This document shows positions 37,991-49,131 of a stretch of DNA of 64,000 nucleotides, in pieces. A model generated the notes under the pieces. It was given only the letters and a program-made list of their open reading frames with translations, did no database searches and was not told the DNA's origin. The stretch comes from Chaetoderma sp. LZ-2023a (taxonomy: Eukaryota > Mollusca > Caudofoveata > Chaetodermatida > Chaetodermatidae), in assembly GCA_034401795.1 (NCBI GenBank), contig CM067366.1:78793470-78857469 (forward strand), written 5' to 3'. Positions within the stretch are counted from its first letter, which is position 1. Every line of letters begins with the position of its first letter. Both the position numbers and the translations under genes were made by a program.

Positions 37991-38315
37991 TCACATTTTT
38001 GCACTGTCCCTGCCATCTGCTTCTGCTAGGGCCTTGCCCATAAAACCATTGTTCAGCAAAGAATTCACCATAGCGCTGGGGGGGGGGGGGGTGTTTAGTT
38101 TTGGTGTTTTGGGCAATTTGTACATTTGACACGGCTCAATGGCTCCCAGGTTACAGATGTTATGTGTAACTCACACAAGAAATTTGTTTGCATTCCCACA
38201 AACCGTTTCACAGAAGAAAGGTGTGACTGATGCGGTACTGGACTGAGGCGATTGCAATTTACTCGCCAATTTTTCACAGCATGTGGGTTCATAATTAAAT
38301 AAATATATATATTTA

Positions 38316-38597
<282 letters not shown>

Positions 38598-38843
38598 TTA
38601 ATATTTTCAATTAAATTTTTCTTGGTCACCAAGATTGGTCAGCAAAATTTTAATTTTTGATTAGTGAATGTTCAATTGGACGCCAAGAGAAATCTACTTT
38701 AAAATTTATTAATGGGGTTTTCAGTGCTCTGATTTCCTGATATTTCCAGGAGAAATTTAAAAAAATCATGATGGTTACAGCAAAATTAAAATACTCATAG
38801 CATATACAACTGAGTGATAGGCTGTACATATATAAAATATGAA

Positions 38844-39225
38844 CAGGGTTCATACACCTTTCTGTGTTTGAAACTCCATGATTTTCATGACCAAAATTAT
38901 CCAATTTCATGACCTCCAAGAATTAATATCTAGGATATTTGTGTTTATGATGTAGCTACTAAATTACGATGAGTTATTCTGCAAAATGTCTGAATATTGC
39001 GTCTTGCAACAACCAAGCCAGACTTGTTTTGATAACCCGTTGCCATACTGTCTATTGTATAGAGGTAATGGCGAAAATTCATGCCAATAGATTTCTTTTT
39101 ATTTTGCATGATTATCATTTTCCATGACTTTCCCATGACATCTGACAAAAATTGCACATTTTCCATGACTTTCCAGGCCTGGAATTTAAATTTTCAAATT
39201 CCATGACTTTCCAGTACAAACCCTG
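38844..39225. mobile_element. CAGGGTT...AACCCTG MITE (hAT-like ends) in RPS3 intron 1
   Basis: 382 bp from CAGGGTTCATACACCTTTC to CCAGTACAAACCCTG, with subterminal TCCATGACTTTTC-like repeats on both sides. CAGGGTT/AACCCTG ends with inner CCATGACTTTCC repeats are seen in hAT-type MITEs of many animals (recollection). No clear 8-bp target duplication is visible. Confidence 0.6.
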
Positions 39226-39898
39226 TATTAACATATTTCCATTTTCAGAACCCAACTTGGACATATCACACGAGATGCACATACCGCCAAATGGCAAAAT
39301 GTGAAAGAAAACCTCCCCTTCTGGGTTACCGACTTACCGTCTAATTCCATTTTCCCAGATTTTGTTTTCCCCAAATTCCCCCCGAGTTTTCTCTGGAAAA
39401 ATTAATTCATTTTCAAGGTTTTCCCCGATTTCCAGTGTGGCTGGGAACTGTAGAATGGAGGGAATATCTGCCATTCATCAAAACAGGCATTCCAGTGATA
39501 CATTTTCAAATTGATAGCCTCAAGAGCTCCCAATACGCGATGGAAAAATTTCAAGTCATACAATATTACTATTTCTGAAGAACCATTCATGTATCCTCCT
39601 TCTTCGCTTGAACCTCAACTTCATTCAATTGAAGACCCTGGGTATAGAGTGGCCAGTGTGATTGATTAACTTGTGTGTAGCCAAAATAAATTCCTGGAGA
39701 ATTTTATGTAATAAACTGTGTTTATTATTTAATGCATACGCAATATTAAGATGGTCCCATTTAATAATTTCACTCGGTTATGAGGCATATATTAAGCATA
39801 AGCCAGCAGGAACTTGTATCGCAAAATTTTTAAATTTAGAATTTTCGTTCTTGTCTTATTTTTTTTAACATTTTAGAGAATTGATTTCAATGTTTTCT

Positions 39899-40115
39899 CA
39901 CAGGCATTTGAAGTTTACCCGCCTATTTCATATTATTAGTATATTTCATATACTACTATATATATATAATACACAAGGTGGTCAACGAAGATCACGGAAA
40001 CACAGTACGCATGAACAAAAACAAGGCAAAAATCTTAGTTCTAAACCTCTCCATTCGGGATGATGGCGGCGTATCGTGTCTGTTATATCTGTCTAACACA
40101 TCGACGCTGGTTTTG
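39899..40115. repeat. Left inverted terminal repeat of the DIRS element, outer part
   Basis: Outer 217 bp matching the complement of about 48268-48486, including the GTATCGTGTCTGTTATA and GTTGACCACC (as GGTGGTCAAC) blocks. The match is interrupted at 40116 by a foldback insertion and resumes near 40650 (CCGTTCAATCACTACTTGCT...) to about 40.9 kb. Confidence 0.65.
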
Positions 40116-40556
40116 CATCGCTGCTACAAATTTTATTAACTTTATTACGTTCTTTTAAGCGAATTGTAAATGTTCCAGAAACCATTGGGGAACAACTAGC
40201 CATTGCTAGACTGTTCCCTGGCGCTCTGTATCTGTTTGCGCAATGCCAGCATCATTGGACCTTTCACCCCAACACCAACAATATGCATTTAGATTCAGAT
40301 TCAAATGACAATTAAAATATTTCGTCAAAATATAAAATTTAAACTGAAGTAAAATAATAATTGATCTTGAATCTGAATGCATATTGTTGGTGTTGGGGTG
40401 AAAGGTCCAACGATGCTGGCATTCCGCAAACAGATACAGAGCGCCAGGGACCAGTCTAGCAATGGCTAGTTGTTCCCCAATGGTTTCTGGAACATTTACA
40501 ATTCACTTTAAAAAAACGTAATAAAGTTAATAAAATTCGTAGCAGCGATGCAAAAC
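40116..40556. mobile_element. Foldback MITE inserted in the left ITR
   Basis: Near-perfect palindrome of about 440 bp. It begins GTTTTGCATCGCTGCTAC and ends with the complement GTAGCAGCGATGCAAAAC, with arms of about 180 bp (including AATATGCATTTAGATTCAGA in one arm and its complement in the other). It interrupts sequence that is continuous in the right ITR, so it is a later insertion. No convincing target duplication; superfamily unknown. Confidence 0.7.
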
Positions 40557-41046
40557 CCCCCACAGACCCCCCTTGTCCCACAGACCCCCCTTGTGGGTTG
40601 GTCTGTTGTTTTATTAACCACTATAAAAACATACTTACCGTTCAATCACTACTTGCTAAATCAATTATCTGCATTTAGCTATCAGAATAAAATTTTTATG
40701 CCTGCATACACACCTCCCCATGCCTATTCCTATTAATATGGACCCGTAACCAGGCTAATGGTTATGTCCATCTCCAGCATAATGACAGATATAGTGGCAC
40801 CAGTCTATAATCCCTTATAGTGACGCTTGTTACTAAGCGCGCTCGCGCATGCGCACGCGCACTGGAGCCCAAATAGGAAACAGATTCACTTTTCTAAATT
40901 TAAGTGCTAAATATTAAAGTCCAATTCTCAAATCTTACCACGCGGGGTGGTTGAGACCGGGTTGTAGTGATTGAACGGTAAGTATGTTTTTATTGTGGTT
41001 AATAAAACAACAGACCAACCCACAAGGGGGGTCTGTGGGGGGTTGT
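40553..41046. repeat. Inverted-repeat unit with CCCCCCACAGACCCCCCTTG ends
   Basis: The left arm contains CACAGACCCCCCTTG twice, then TGGGTTGGTCTGTTGTTTTA and CATACTTACCGTTCAATCAC. The right arm (about 40.95-41.046 kb) is its complement, ending CAAGGGGGGTCTGTGGGGGG. Between them lies DIRS ITR sequence. The arms appear to be a local inverted duplication or a foldback that captured ITR sequence. The ITR motif GTTGTTATTACACCACAAAA follows at 41044. Confidence 0.5.
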
Positions 41047-41387
41047 TATTACACCACAAAAACCTCCATTACCGTTCAATCACTACTTGCGAAACCCATA
41101 GATTTGGTCAGTGCCCCATTTAAACATTAGGTGGGAGGAGATTTGAGAATCAACAAACAAGGATAAAAATTAAACCAATCTTATCCAATGTTAATAACAT
41201 AACATAATAGTGCATTTAGCTCAATCATACCGTGATTAGCAAATAAGGAAACTTGAACTTACAGAAATAAAATAAAAAAACAAAAGAAGACTCACCATTT
41301 CTCACAGACGCAGAGTCCTAACGAAAATGGTGGGAAGTGCTTGCTAAATAGTCTTCGGCTTTTTTAGTTGAAAGTGGAAATGTTACG

Positions 41388-42284
41388 AAAGAAAGAAGCT
41401 GCTGCACTCTGGTCTTTGAAATAAAAGGATGTAAAGGTGTATTCAGATTTCCATCCTGCCACCTGCGTGACCTCATCTAAAGACGAACCCTCAAAAAGAA
41501 CGAAAGAAGTAGCCATACCTCTAACGTCATCGGCTTTAATAAGGGAGAGATTAATTTGATCCGGTGAGGCTATCTCATAAAAAACAAAAAACCTTAATTA
41601 TTGTCTCACCAATCCATCTGACAATCGAAGAATTTGAGACCGGCTTAGATCATTCTTCCGCGTTGGAAAAACATAAATGAGATGGATCGACTCTTATAAA
41701 ATCTGATCGCTGATTGAAGGTTCCTAATGCCCTAACAGGACAACAAAATTTTTCGGATGGCGAAAGACAAAAAAGATTTTTAAATGATCGGACTAGCAGG
41801 ATAGCGGTTAGTTTGAGCTTTAGATAAAAAATTCCTTCTGGGATATAAAACCAAGCCATCTCCTGAAACTATAAATCTCTCCTTTTCAGCAGAAAGAGCA
41901 TGAATCTCTTGAACGCCTTCTAGCAGAGGCTGTAGCAAAAAGAAAAAACAGCCTTGACAATTAAAAACAAAACTTAATACTGGTAGAAGAAAAAGGTTCA
42001 AAATGGCAACCTGCCAGAACTTGAAGAACCAAAGCCAAACTCCAGGAAGGTAAAGGCTTAGCAATCGGAGGACGAATATTACTTAGACCTCTAATAAAGC
42101 TATTAAACGTCTTAGTATCCTTGACATCGGCATACAGAAGACAAGGAAGGGATGACATCAGAGAAAATCTATACTCGCTAAACGTAATAACTGACAAATG
42201 AAAATAATCAAACAGATAAGATAAAAATCTAATACTTTGGGTACAGAAACAGAATCGGGCACGAAACCTTGGTCTGAACATCAT
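41388..42284 (-). pseudogene. DIRS-type tyrosine recombinase, frameshifted (left copy)
   Basis: Recombinase motifs occur in the right order but in several frames. The N-terminal part at 41961-42284 has FLSYLFDYFH, EYRFSLMSSLP and IRGLSNIRPP. The core at 41780-42064 has EIHALSAEKERFIVSG. The next part at 41650-41859 has CPVRALGTFNQRS. The C-terminal part at about 41388-41545 has VRGMATSFVLFEG and FTSFYFKD. In the HxxR box the histidine position reads D-D-V-R (GAT), and the expected Arg before EIHAL is Gln, so two catalytic residues look altered. YRs of this family integrate DIRS circles without target duplication; this copy cannot be functional. Confidence 0.75.
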
Positions 42285-42344
42285 TCACCTAAAATTTTAA
42301 GTCGACCCTTGTAAACTCGACGGGTCGAATCCCTTCTGGCAGAG

Positions 42345-43028
42345 TCAATAATTTCCTGAGATCAGAAGAAACCTTATTCTCGAGGACTTCAGACTCAAGA
42401 TTCTCCAGACGCACAGACTAAAATTTATTGGATTTGGATGCACACAAAGACCTCTTACTTGAGATAGAAGCACCTGGGATACTGGAGGAAGAGGGAAATC
42501 TACCAGAAAATCTAGAAGGTCTAAAAACCAAATCCTCTTTGGCCAAAAGGGAGCTATCAGAAGAATTTCGCAAACCTGCTCCTTGACCCTCTTCAAAACT
42601 AATTGAATCAAAATCGTTAGAGAGAAGGCATAGGCGAACATTCCTGTCCACTACTGAGACAGAGCACCTACCACCAGGGCTTGACTGTCCGGAAAAGGAG
42701 ACATGTAAGAGAAGATCTGAGCATTCAGAGAGGCCGTGAACAGATCTACTAGAGGACAATCCATAAGACTAAACCTCATTCCTCCTTCTAAAAATGAAAG
42801 AAAACCCCATGGCAATGACTGAACGAATCGAGATTTAGAAGCCCAACAGACAATCCAACCAATGAACAGAAGCCTGGATCTACTTTCCAATGAATAGCCT
42901 CTTCTATAGACTCCTTGACAATCATAGAAAACAACAACCCCTCTAAAGCTAATAGCTTCTAATAAGAAGGAACAGAAGACCATTTTGGAAGAAAAGACTA
43001 CAGAGGATTCTAGATCCAAGAATATCAA
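42345..43028 (-). pseudogene. DIRS-type RNase H / post-RT region (left copy)
   Basis: Three overlapping minus-strand frames carry the block that in DIRS and Ngaro elements lies between reverse transcriptase/RNase H and the recombinase: CPLVDLFTASLNAQIFSYMS followed by PFPDSQALVV, then AYAFSLTILIQLVLKRVKEQ, and LLIAPFWPKRIWFLDLL. These correspond to the family pattern DLFA..LN..L..Y.S..PD..A, YAFPP..LI..VL.K and PxWPxxxWFxxL. Stops and a frame change interrupt it. No catalytic RNase H carboxylates or RT YxDD box were found upstream (43.0-43.6 kb). Confidence 0.68.
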
Positions 43029-44839
43029 GCCCTTTTGATAAGGGCCGCCCTTAAAGAAGCGTCAAACTTACTATATGCTAAAGAGGACTGCTCATAGAAA
43101 ACACATAGATTACATATGCCATGATGCTCCAACCAAAAATCCTGGGCTATATCATAATGCTTAGCCCTCACTAAAGAGGTAACTCATGTTTATTATGGAT
43201 ATTTTAATAATACCGCTTACTCTGAATGGAGACAAAAAAGGGTCATATCAGTAGAGCCTAACTTATTAATAATGCTAAAGACTCTGCAAAAATCATAGAT
43301 AATTTTATTTATAGAGATTTAACCAGAGAATGTGGCAAACCAAAAGCCCATAGTATGTCTACGGGAGTCAAGATATAGCCAAATCATGTGCCTGAGATCT
43401 ACATGAACTACGGGAAAGATACTAGTGATGACCGTCATCACAGTTCTATGAATAGAATACATGACAAGGTCCTGATAAGAGAACTATGGCAAACATTAGA
43501 CTATCTAATTTAAAAATCGTATAATAATGGAGATTTAATAAAAAAAATGTATTGAATACATCAACGGTTGCCTAGCCGCTCGGGCTTGCTGATAAATTAG
43601 ATATCCTAAACAATTCAATATTTATGCCAAGAGGCAGGAAACTTCAGATTAAAAAAATGTATTGATTCTTATATTTATAGTCTTAGCATCAATAATTTCA
43701 TCTTTGTAATAACAAATGACATTGTGTTAGAAATCCCAATAAAAGGAAAGATTGAACACTGATACCAGATATTAACTGTTTGAATACTGAATATTGCAGA
43801 CAACATATTACAACTGTAATATCTCTGGACTTGCAAAGATTTTGAAAACATTTTGACTGAAAATAGTTGGAGGATGCTTAAATCCCAAGATTCTCGGCCG
43901 CTCCTTCCCCCTCCAGCGCAACCCCCACTCCAACCGGCCCGCCGCCAGCCCCCAGACAACAATCTCAACGAGCAAAAACCCAAGACCCACCGAATAGTCC
44001 GGGAATAATTCGACCAAAAACTGCCGGTGGCATCACCAACAACCCTCAGCCAAACTGCCCCCAAAATACCCAGCAAGTCCCGAGTCCTGAGCCCCCCCCC
44101 CCCAAACCACCGTCCGAAGGCCCGCAGCAACCCAGTCAAAAGAGCAAAAATTACGCTATAAAAGGGAAAACAAACAAAAAATCTGGAAAAAATGAAAACA
44201 AAACGAACTCACCGAAACTATGTCAATGCAAAAGAAGAATTCGCCTCATATTCCTCCTTCCTGCCCCTTAACCGATTGATTATCTTTTCTAAGCGAATAT
44301 TGTACTTGTAGACATTAATCCTGTACTCATAATGATCCTATGAAACCTTTACTGAATCTAATTCTTTTCAGCGACTGACAAAATTATACTACGATTTACG
44401 TAAGAATCCGGGTTTTCCCATCCACAAATAAACTCCCTTGGTTAAATAAATATGTCAACCTGCCGACATAAGAGGTAAAAGGAGCGAGAAAAAAGGCTGA
44501 ATGGCCCGAAGACAACTGGCCATCTAAAGTTGGATGAAAGCAAAAATCGTATCTCGAAATAATGCGTAGAATACAAACTGACTTATCGGCTGATGAAATG
44601 CGCATATAAAATAATCCGCAACAAAATCCCATACGGTAACCAGTCAGAAGTCTTTAATTACATTGAAAATTGTCACTGATAAACGAATAAATGTCTGAAT
44701 AGACTACAATTCTAAGCGAGACTACAAGACTGGCAATGACTTGGTATGAATATTTTCAGCCATTAAACATTCCCAATATTAAACAAATACGGAAATAAGA
44801 CTAATTCTTAGGCAAGAAGATGACTAGATTCTAGGAAAG

Positions 44840-45200
44840 CGGATGTGGAAAAAAGGAAACGGAAATGCATAAACCGGAAGTATCCTACCGGAAACTGATC
44901 AAAATCCTACAACCCGGATGTACAGGATTACCGGAAGAGGAAGCTGAAAAAACGGAAATGGATGAACAATGTAATGCCCGGTAAAACCGGAAATGACCCT
45001 ATCACCGGCTGTACGAAATACGGATGTGGAAAAAAGGAAACGGAAATGGATAAAACCGGAAGTAGACTACCGGAAACTGATCAAGATCCTACAACCCAGA
45101 TGTACAGAATAACCGGAAGAGGAAGCTCAAAAAACCGGAACCGGAAATTGATGAACAATGCAATGCCGGGTCCAACAGACCCGGATATGCATTCTTCCGG
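44840..45200. repeat. CCGGAA-rich tandem repeat, about two 181-bp units (left copy)
   Basis: The block starting CGGATGTGGAAAAAAGGAAA at 44840 recurs at 45021 (period 181 bp), with many internal ACCGGAAA motifs. A 131-codon open frame spans it on the + strand (44962-45357), but its composition (Gly/Asn/Lys/Thr repeats) follows from the DNA repeat and I do not call it a gene. Confidence 0.7.
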
Positions 45201-45340
45201 AAGCGCTCATGAAACCGGAAACGGAACTAGGAACCGGATCTTGAACACCCGGATGTCCGACAAAAAAGGAAGTCATACCGGAAACGGACGCAACCGAAAA
45301 AAGAACCAGAAAAATACCTTGACGACCGGTATAAACGAAA

Positions 45341-45790
45341 AATTGGCATTAGCATAAGGTCTAGCCTTATGGACGTCAGCTTCAGCCTCCGCCACCACTG
45401 CTTGTGGGTTATGCCCTTCACCCTCAAGTCTTAAGTGGGTTTGACCCGGTGCACTACACAAGGCCCCCTTCGAGAGCTTGGTCGCTCTAGACTTTGCTAA
45501 AGAAACTTATTAACTTGCATCGAGGTTAGAGGGAACGGTTTCCCCCATTAGCAGTTTTCTTTCTTGACGACCGGAAAATTGAAAATTGGCATTAGCATAA
45601 GGTCTAGCCTTATGGACGTCAGCTTCAGCCTCCGCCACCACTGCTTGTGGGTTATGCCCGTCACCCTCAAGTCTTAAGTGGGTTTGACCCGGTGCACTAC
45701 ACGAGCCCACCTTCGAGAGCTTTGTCGCTCTAGACTTTTGCTAAGGAAACTTATTAACCTGCATAGATTAGAGGGATCGGTTTCCCCCAT
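45341..45790. repeat. Two tandem 243-bp units with a shared minus-strand frame (left copy)
   Basis: AATTGGCATTAGCATAAGGT starts at 45341 and again at 45584. Each unit holds a perfect short hairpin (CATAAGG-TCTAG-CCTTATG) and a minus-strand open frame sharing CSAPGQTHLRLEG, GHNPQAVVAEAEADVHKA and RPYANANF. The frame is conserved between the two units despite base changes, so it may derive from a coding module of the DIRS element, possibly gag-like. No family recognised. Confidence 0.65.
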
Positions 45791-46221
45791 TTGCGGGAAC
45801 GCCCACTAGTCCTTGGACTATCGTCAGAACTGGAAGAAACATCCTGTTTCTTAGTTTCCTTAAATCAGCAGATATCCATTTGTCCAGAGATTTAATCAAG
45901 ACCGACGCGAATGACTCAAATCTCGCAATAGAACTAGTACGGCATCTGAATTCGGCGAAGAGATTCTCCCTCCGCAACGACCGGTATGAGGGTACAAAAA
46001 ATGACTTATCACACAGACATGTCCGGCAAATTCAGCTGAGTGATGGCGATCACAAATCGATGACGTACATTAAATCCTATCTGACGATTTACCAGACTCC
46101 TAAAACAAAAAAAGCGTAACAATGATAGCTACCGCTTAGAAATCGTAAAAAGGAGACTAGAAACATAAAACGCACTTCTAAAAAAGGCAAAAAAGTTCAA
46201 ATTAGAAATCAAAATCCCTAC

Positions 46222-47515
46222 TAGGCTTGGCCGATATTGTCCTAGGCGGTATCGCGATATATCGTGGTGAAAAAATCACGATATTTCGATATATCATACA
46301 GCCTATTTTAAAGGTATATGAATTCACAGGGTGAATTGGTCTTGGGTTGAGTTGGACTGCATGGTGTGTGTTATGTAGCCGTATCGGTTTCGCTCCGAGT
46401 TTTCATATCAGATTTAGCCGGATGACTTCTAATTGGTAAATTAAAAAAAAAAATTGAAATCCAGTTGCCAAGACGCTTAAACTAAGACCGATCGTTTATA
46501 ACACGAAAATAGGACAGAATTAATAATTTCTTGCCGCCTTACCCATTGGCTTAATGTAATCCATCATTGCGGGAGTGAAATTATTATATTGGACAACCTA
46601 AATATTGTGTACTCTGTTAAAATCATCGTTTATTACATGAAAATGAATCCTAAAATTTGGCATTTCATCTCGTCTTTGTAAAAATATACAAATCATGTGA
46701 TATTAGGAATGTACTTTAGATCCATAGACATCTAATGTTTAGATCTGCTCCGAATTTACCGAGTACCCGGTTAATAATAATAGTTAGCATTCAGAACCAT
46801 CTCGGATAGTTCACCTTGCTCGCTAAAGCGTGTATATCATCTCATTTAGCTATCACATTTGTGAACGCACCACCCTCGCCTCCAAAACCAGGAGAGCGAG
46901 CAATATCACGTGATTTATATATTTTACTAATAATAGTTAGCCTTCAGAAACGTCTAGGATAGTTCGCCATGCTTGCTAAAGCGTGTATACCATTTCATTT
47001 AGCTATCATATTTGTGAACGCACCACCTCTCGCCTCCAAAAACAGGAGAGCAAGCAATATCACGTGATTTAGTTATTCCCGCGACGTCATTTAATGTCAA
47101 ATTTAGATTTTATAAACCATGCTTATTACAAAACAGGCAATATTTATAGCTTCCCACGTAATAATTTCACTCCCGCGATCATGGCTTTGAGGTATACAAC
47201 AGTAAGGCAGCAAGAAATTATACCGGTAAATTGCGTTGAATTTTCGTATTAATGTCGTCTTTTAAAGTAATTTTAGAGAATGAACTTCAACTTTTTTAAC
47301 CTATCCCTAGTATAATCCCACCCCTTCCTCTGAGATGTTGGTTTGGAAATAAATTGAACAGCTTGCCGTAATAGACACCTATGCTACAAATAAACAGAAT
47401 ACATGACAGTACAATTTTGGCGATATTTCGATTTTTTTTTAAATCACATCGTAAAAAATCGTGGCTGGAAAAGAAATCGCCATTTTCGATAATATCGGAT
47501 AATCGTGCAAGCCTA
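46222..47515. mobile_element. Non-autonomous hAT-type element (left copy)
   Basis: 1,294 bp flanked by an 8-bp direct duplication ATCCCTAC (46214-46221 and 47516-47523), the target-site length of hAT transposons. Ends are imperfect inverted repeats: TAGGCTTGGCCGATA at the left and, on the complement, TAGGCTTGCACGATTATCCG at the right, rich in CGATA-type repeats. Inside are subterminal inverted repeats (about 46525-46590 against 47155-47222) and a tandem duplication of about 154 bp (AATAATAGTTAG... at 46776 and 46929). No transposase frame is present. Confidence 0.8.
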
Positions 47516-47585
47516 ATCCCTACCGACAAGAAAACAAACTTGCATAGGAATAAATGAAAATCTTTGTCGAACGCTAGATGATGAT

Positions 47586-47586
47586 G

Positions 47587-47624
<38 letters not shown>

Positions 47625-47626
47625 TC
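47586..47626. repeat. (TAA)n microsatellite (left copy; right copy about 57680-57725)
   Basis: ATAATAATAATAATAATAAT run just outside the hAT element. Length differs between the two copies (ATGATGATGATA extension on the right), consistent with two alleles. Confidence 0.85.
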
Positions 47627-47989
47627 GTTCTTTATTGAGGGTAAATCATCAACATGTGATCTTCCTGAGGCCCTCAGGGAACAGCAACAACAATAATAAT
47701 AATAAGTATATACAGGCTAATATCGTTCTTTATTGAGGGCATAGGCATAGTAATTAGGTTACCACTAAACGAGAACTCGATCTTTCACGAAAACCAGTAA
47801 CAATATGAACATAGTTATAAAATACAATATAACCCCTAATAAACTTCCTAAACAAAACTTAGGGAGGATTGAATTCATATTAGGCATATTCCTTGGTAAT
47901 ATAAAAGACAATAGTGTAGCTGACACAGCGCAAAGCATAAAAAAACCTTAGAGAATATTTTAGTAGTTCTGCTTGCAGAATAATTGAAA

Positions 47990-48486
47990 AGTGAATCTGT
48001 TTCCTATTTGGGCTCCAGTGCGCATGCGCGAGCGCGCTTAGTAACAAGCGTCACTATGAGGGATTATAGACTGGTGCCAGTCTATATCTGTCATTATGCT
48101 GGAGATGGACTTAACCATTAGCCTGGTTAGGGGTCCATATTAATAGGAATAGGCATGGGGAGGTGTGTATGCAGGCATAAAAATTTTATTCTGATAGCTA
48201 AATGCAGATAATTGATTTAGCAAGTAGTGATTGAACGGTAATGGACGTTTTTGTGGTGTAATAACAACCAGCATCGATGTGTTAGACACATATAACAGAC
48301 ACGATACACCGCCATCATCCCGAACGGAGAGGTTTAGAACTAAGATTTTTGCTTTGTTTTTGTTCGTGCGTACTGTGTTTCCGTGATCTTCGTTGACCAC
48401 CTTGTGTATTATATATATATATACTATAGTAGTATACGAAATATACTAATAATATGAAATAGGCGGGTAAACTTCAAATGCCTGTG
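47990..48486. repeat. Right inverted terminal repeat of the DIRS element (left copy)
   Basis: Reverse complement of the left repeat starting at 39899. It includes a CpG-rich NRF-1-like palindrome (GTGCGCATGCGCGAGCGCGC at about 48018-48037), a tandem TA run and the sequence GTAGTGATTGAACGGTAA, which recurs several times near the left end. The ITR of about 490 bp is in the range of DIRS ITRs. The NRF-1-like site may be part of the element promoter (inference). Confidence 0.65.
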
Positions 48487-49101
48487 GCTTTCTTGACATA
48501 TACCTAACAAAAGTGACAGTCGGCCGGGTTTCTTAAGAGCATATCCGTAATTTTCATTGGCTGTCTGGATTACCGTAATTCGCTGGGGTTTTTTTTGCAA
48601 CCCTAGTTTTGAACAGGTACTGTAACTGTTACTGTAATTTGGTGGCGGTTTCAATGATTACGGACAATCCGACAGGTAGGTAGGTCTGTGTTATTGTGGA
48701 AACACCGATGAGCCTACCTATTAGTGATGTCACTCACTCAGTCACTGTTAGTTCAATAGTTGTCTCATTTAGGAGGCAGGCCTAAGTTTATTTCGTCTGT
48801 TATTGACTTTCTTCATATTACAAAATCTTGACAATTTGAATTGTGTATGCAGGTTTGTTCCTTGACGTGTATGAATGAGTTTCTATATCATTGTTGCAGT
48901 GTTTGAATACGGGCATGGAAAAGTTTAGAAATTGTCACGACAGAAATCATCATGTATAAATTAAATCCACTTCCATCCGGTGAAATTTTCAATGCCAAGC
49001 GTATTTTGAGCAAAATACAAGAACACATTTGTTATTGTGTTAATCTGACACAAACGTATTTGAAATAACTGAGAAAATAGCTAGGAAATGGGCATATATA
49101 C
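48487..49101. other. Host part of RPS3 intron 1 between DIRS end and exon 1
   Basis: No gene seen. Contains GGTACTGTAACTGTTACTGT repeats, GGACAATCCGACAGGTAGGT and a CpG-rich stretch. The right copy (58587-59207) differs by an extra CTGTTA unit and a few bases. Confidence 0.5.
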
Positions 49102-49131
49102 CTTTCTCTTTTTAGATATGGGATTCGCCAT
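49102..49131 (-). CDS. RPS3: RPS3 exon 1 (copy left of the gap)
   Basis: On the minus strand, a 10-codon exon ATG...AAG encodes MANPISKKRK and is followed directly by the donor GTATAT. Metazoan RPS3 begins with the same M-x-x-x-ISKKRK peptide and is classically split right after it, in phase 0, before [14 protein letters not shown], which is exactly where exon 2 (38325-38549) resumes. The exon is too small to appear as an open frame. Intron 1 is therefore about 10.55 kb and contains the DIRS-type element. A second identical exon exists at 59208-59237, within the suspected unmerged contig overlap. Confidence 0.9.

Larger units (their letters stand above)
39899..48486 (-). mobile_element. DIRS/Ngaro-type YR retroelement remains in RPS3 intron 1
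   Basis: The element is bounded by inverted terminal repeats. The sequence starting CACAGGCATTTGAAG at 39899 and extending to about 40.9 kb is the reverse complement of about 47.99-48.486 kb, apart from insertions at 40.12-40.62 kb on the left side. Between the repeats the minus strand encodes RNase H-region and tyrosine-recombinase-like sequence (separate entries), in the order typical of DIRS elements. No target-site duplication is seen at the ends, as expected for YR retroelements. The reverse transcriptase was not recognised. Multiple frameshifts and stops mark it as dead. It carries a 1.3-kb hAT-type insertion and tandem repeats. ITR limits are judged by eye. Confidence 0.7.

Noticed and set aside
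43675-44139. 154-codon minus-strand frame with Gly/Arg-rich part (also 53773-54237)
   Set aside because: It overlaps a local GC-rich stretch with a C10 run; no recognisable domain. It may be a remnant but is not supportable as a gene.
44962-45357. 131-codon + strand open frame (also 55060-55455)
   Set aside because: It is created by the CCGGAA-rich tandem DNA repeat; no protein family and low-complexity composition.
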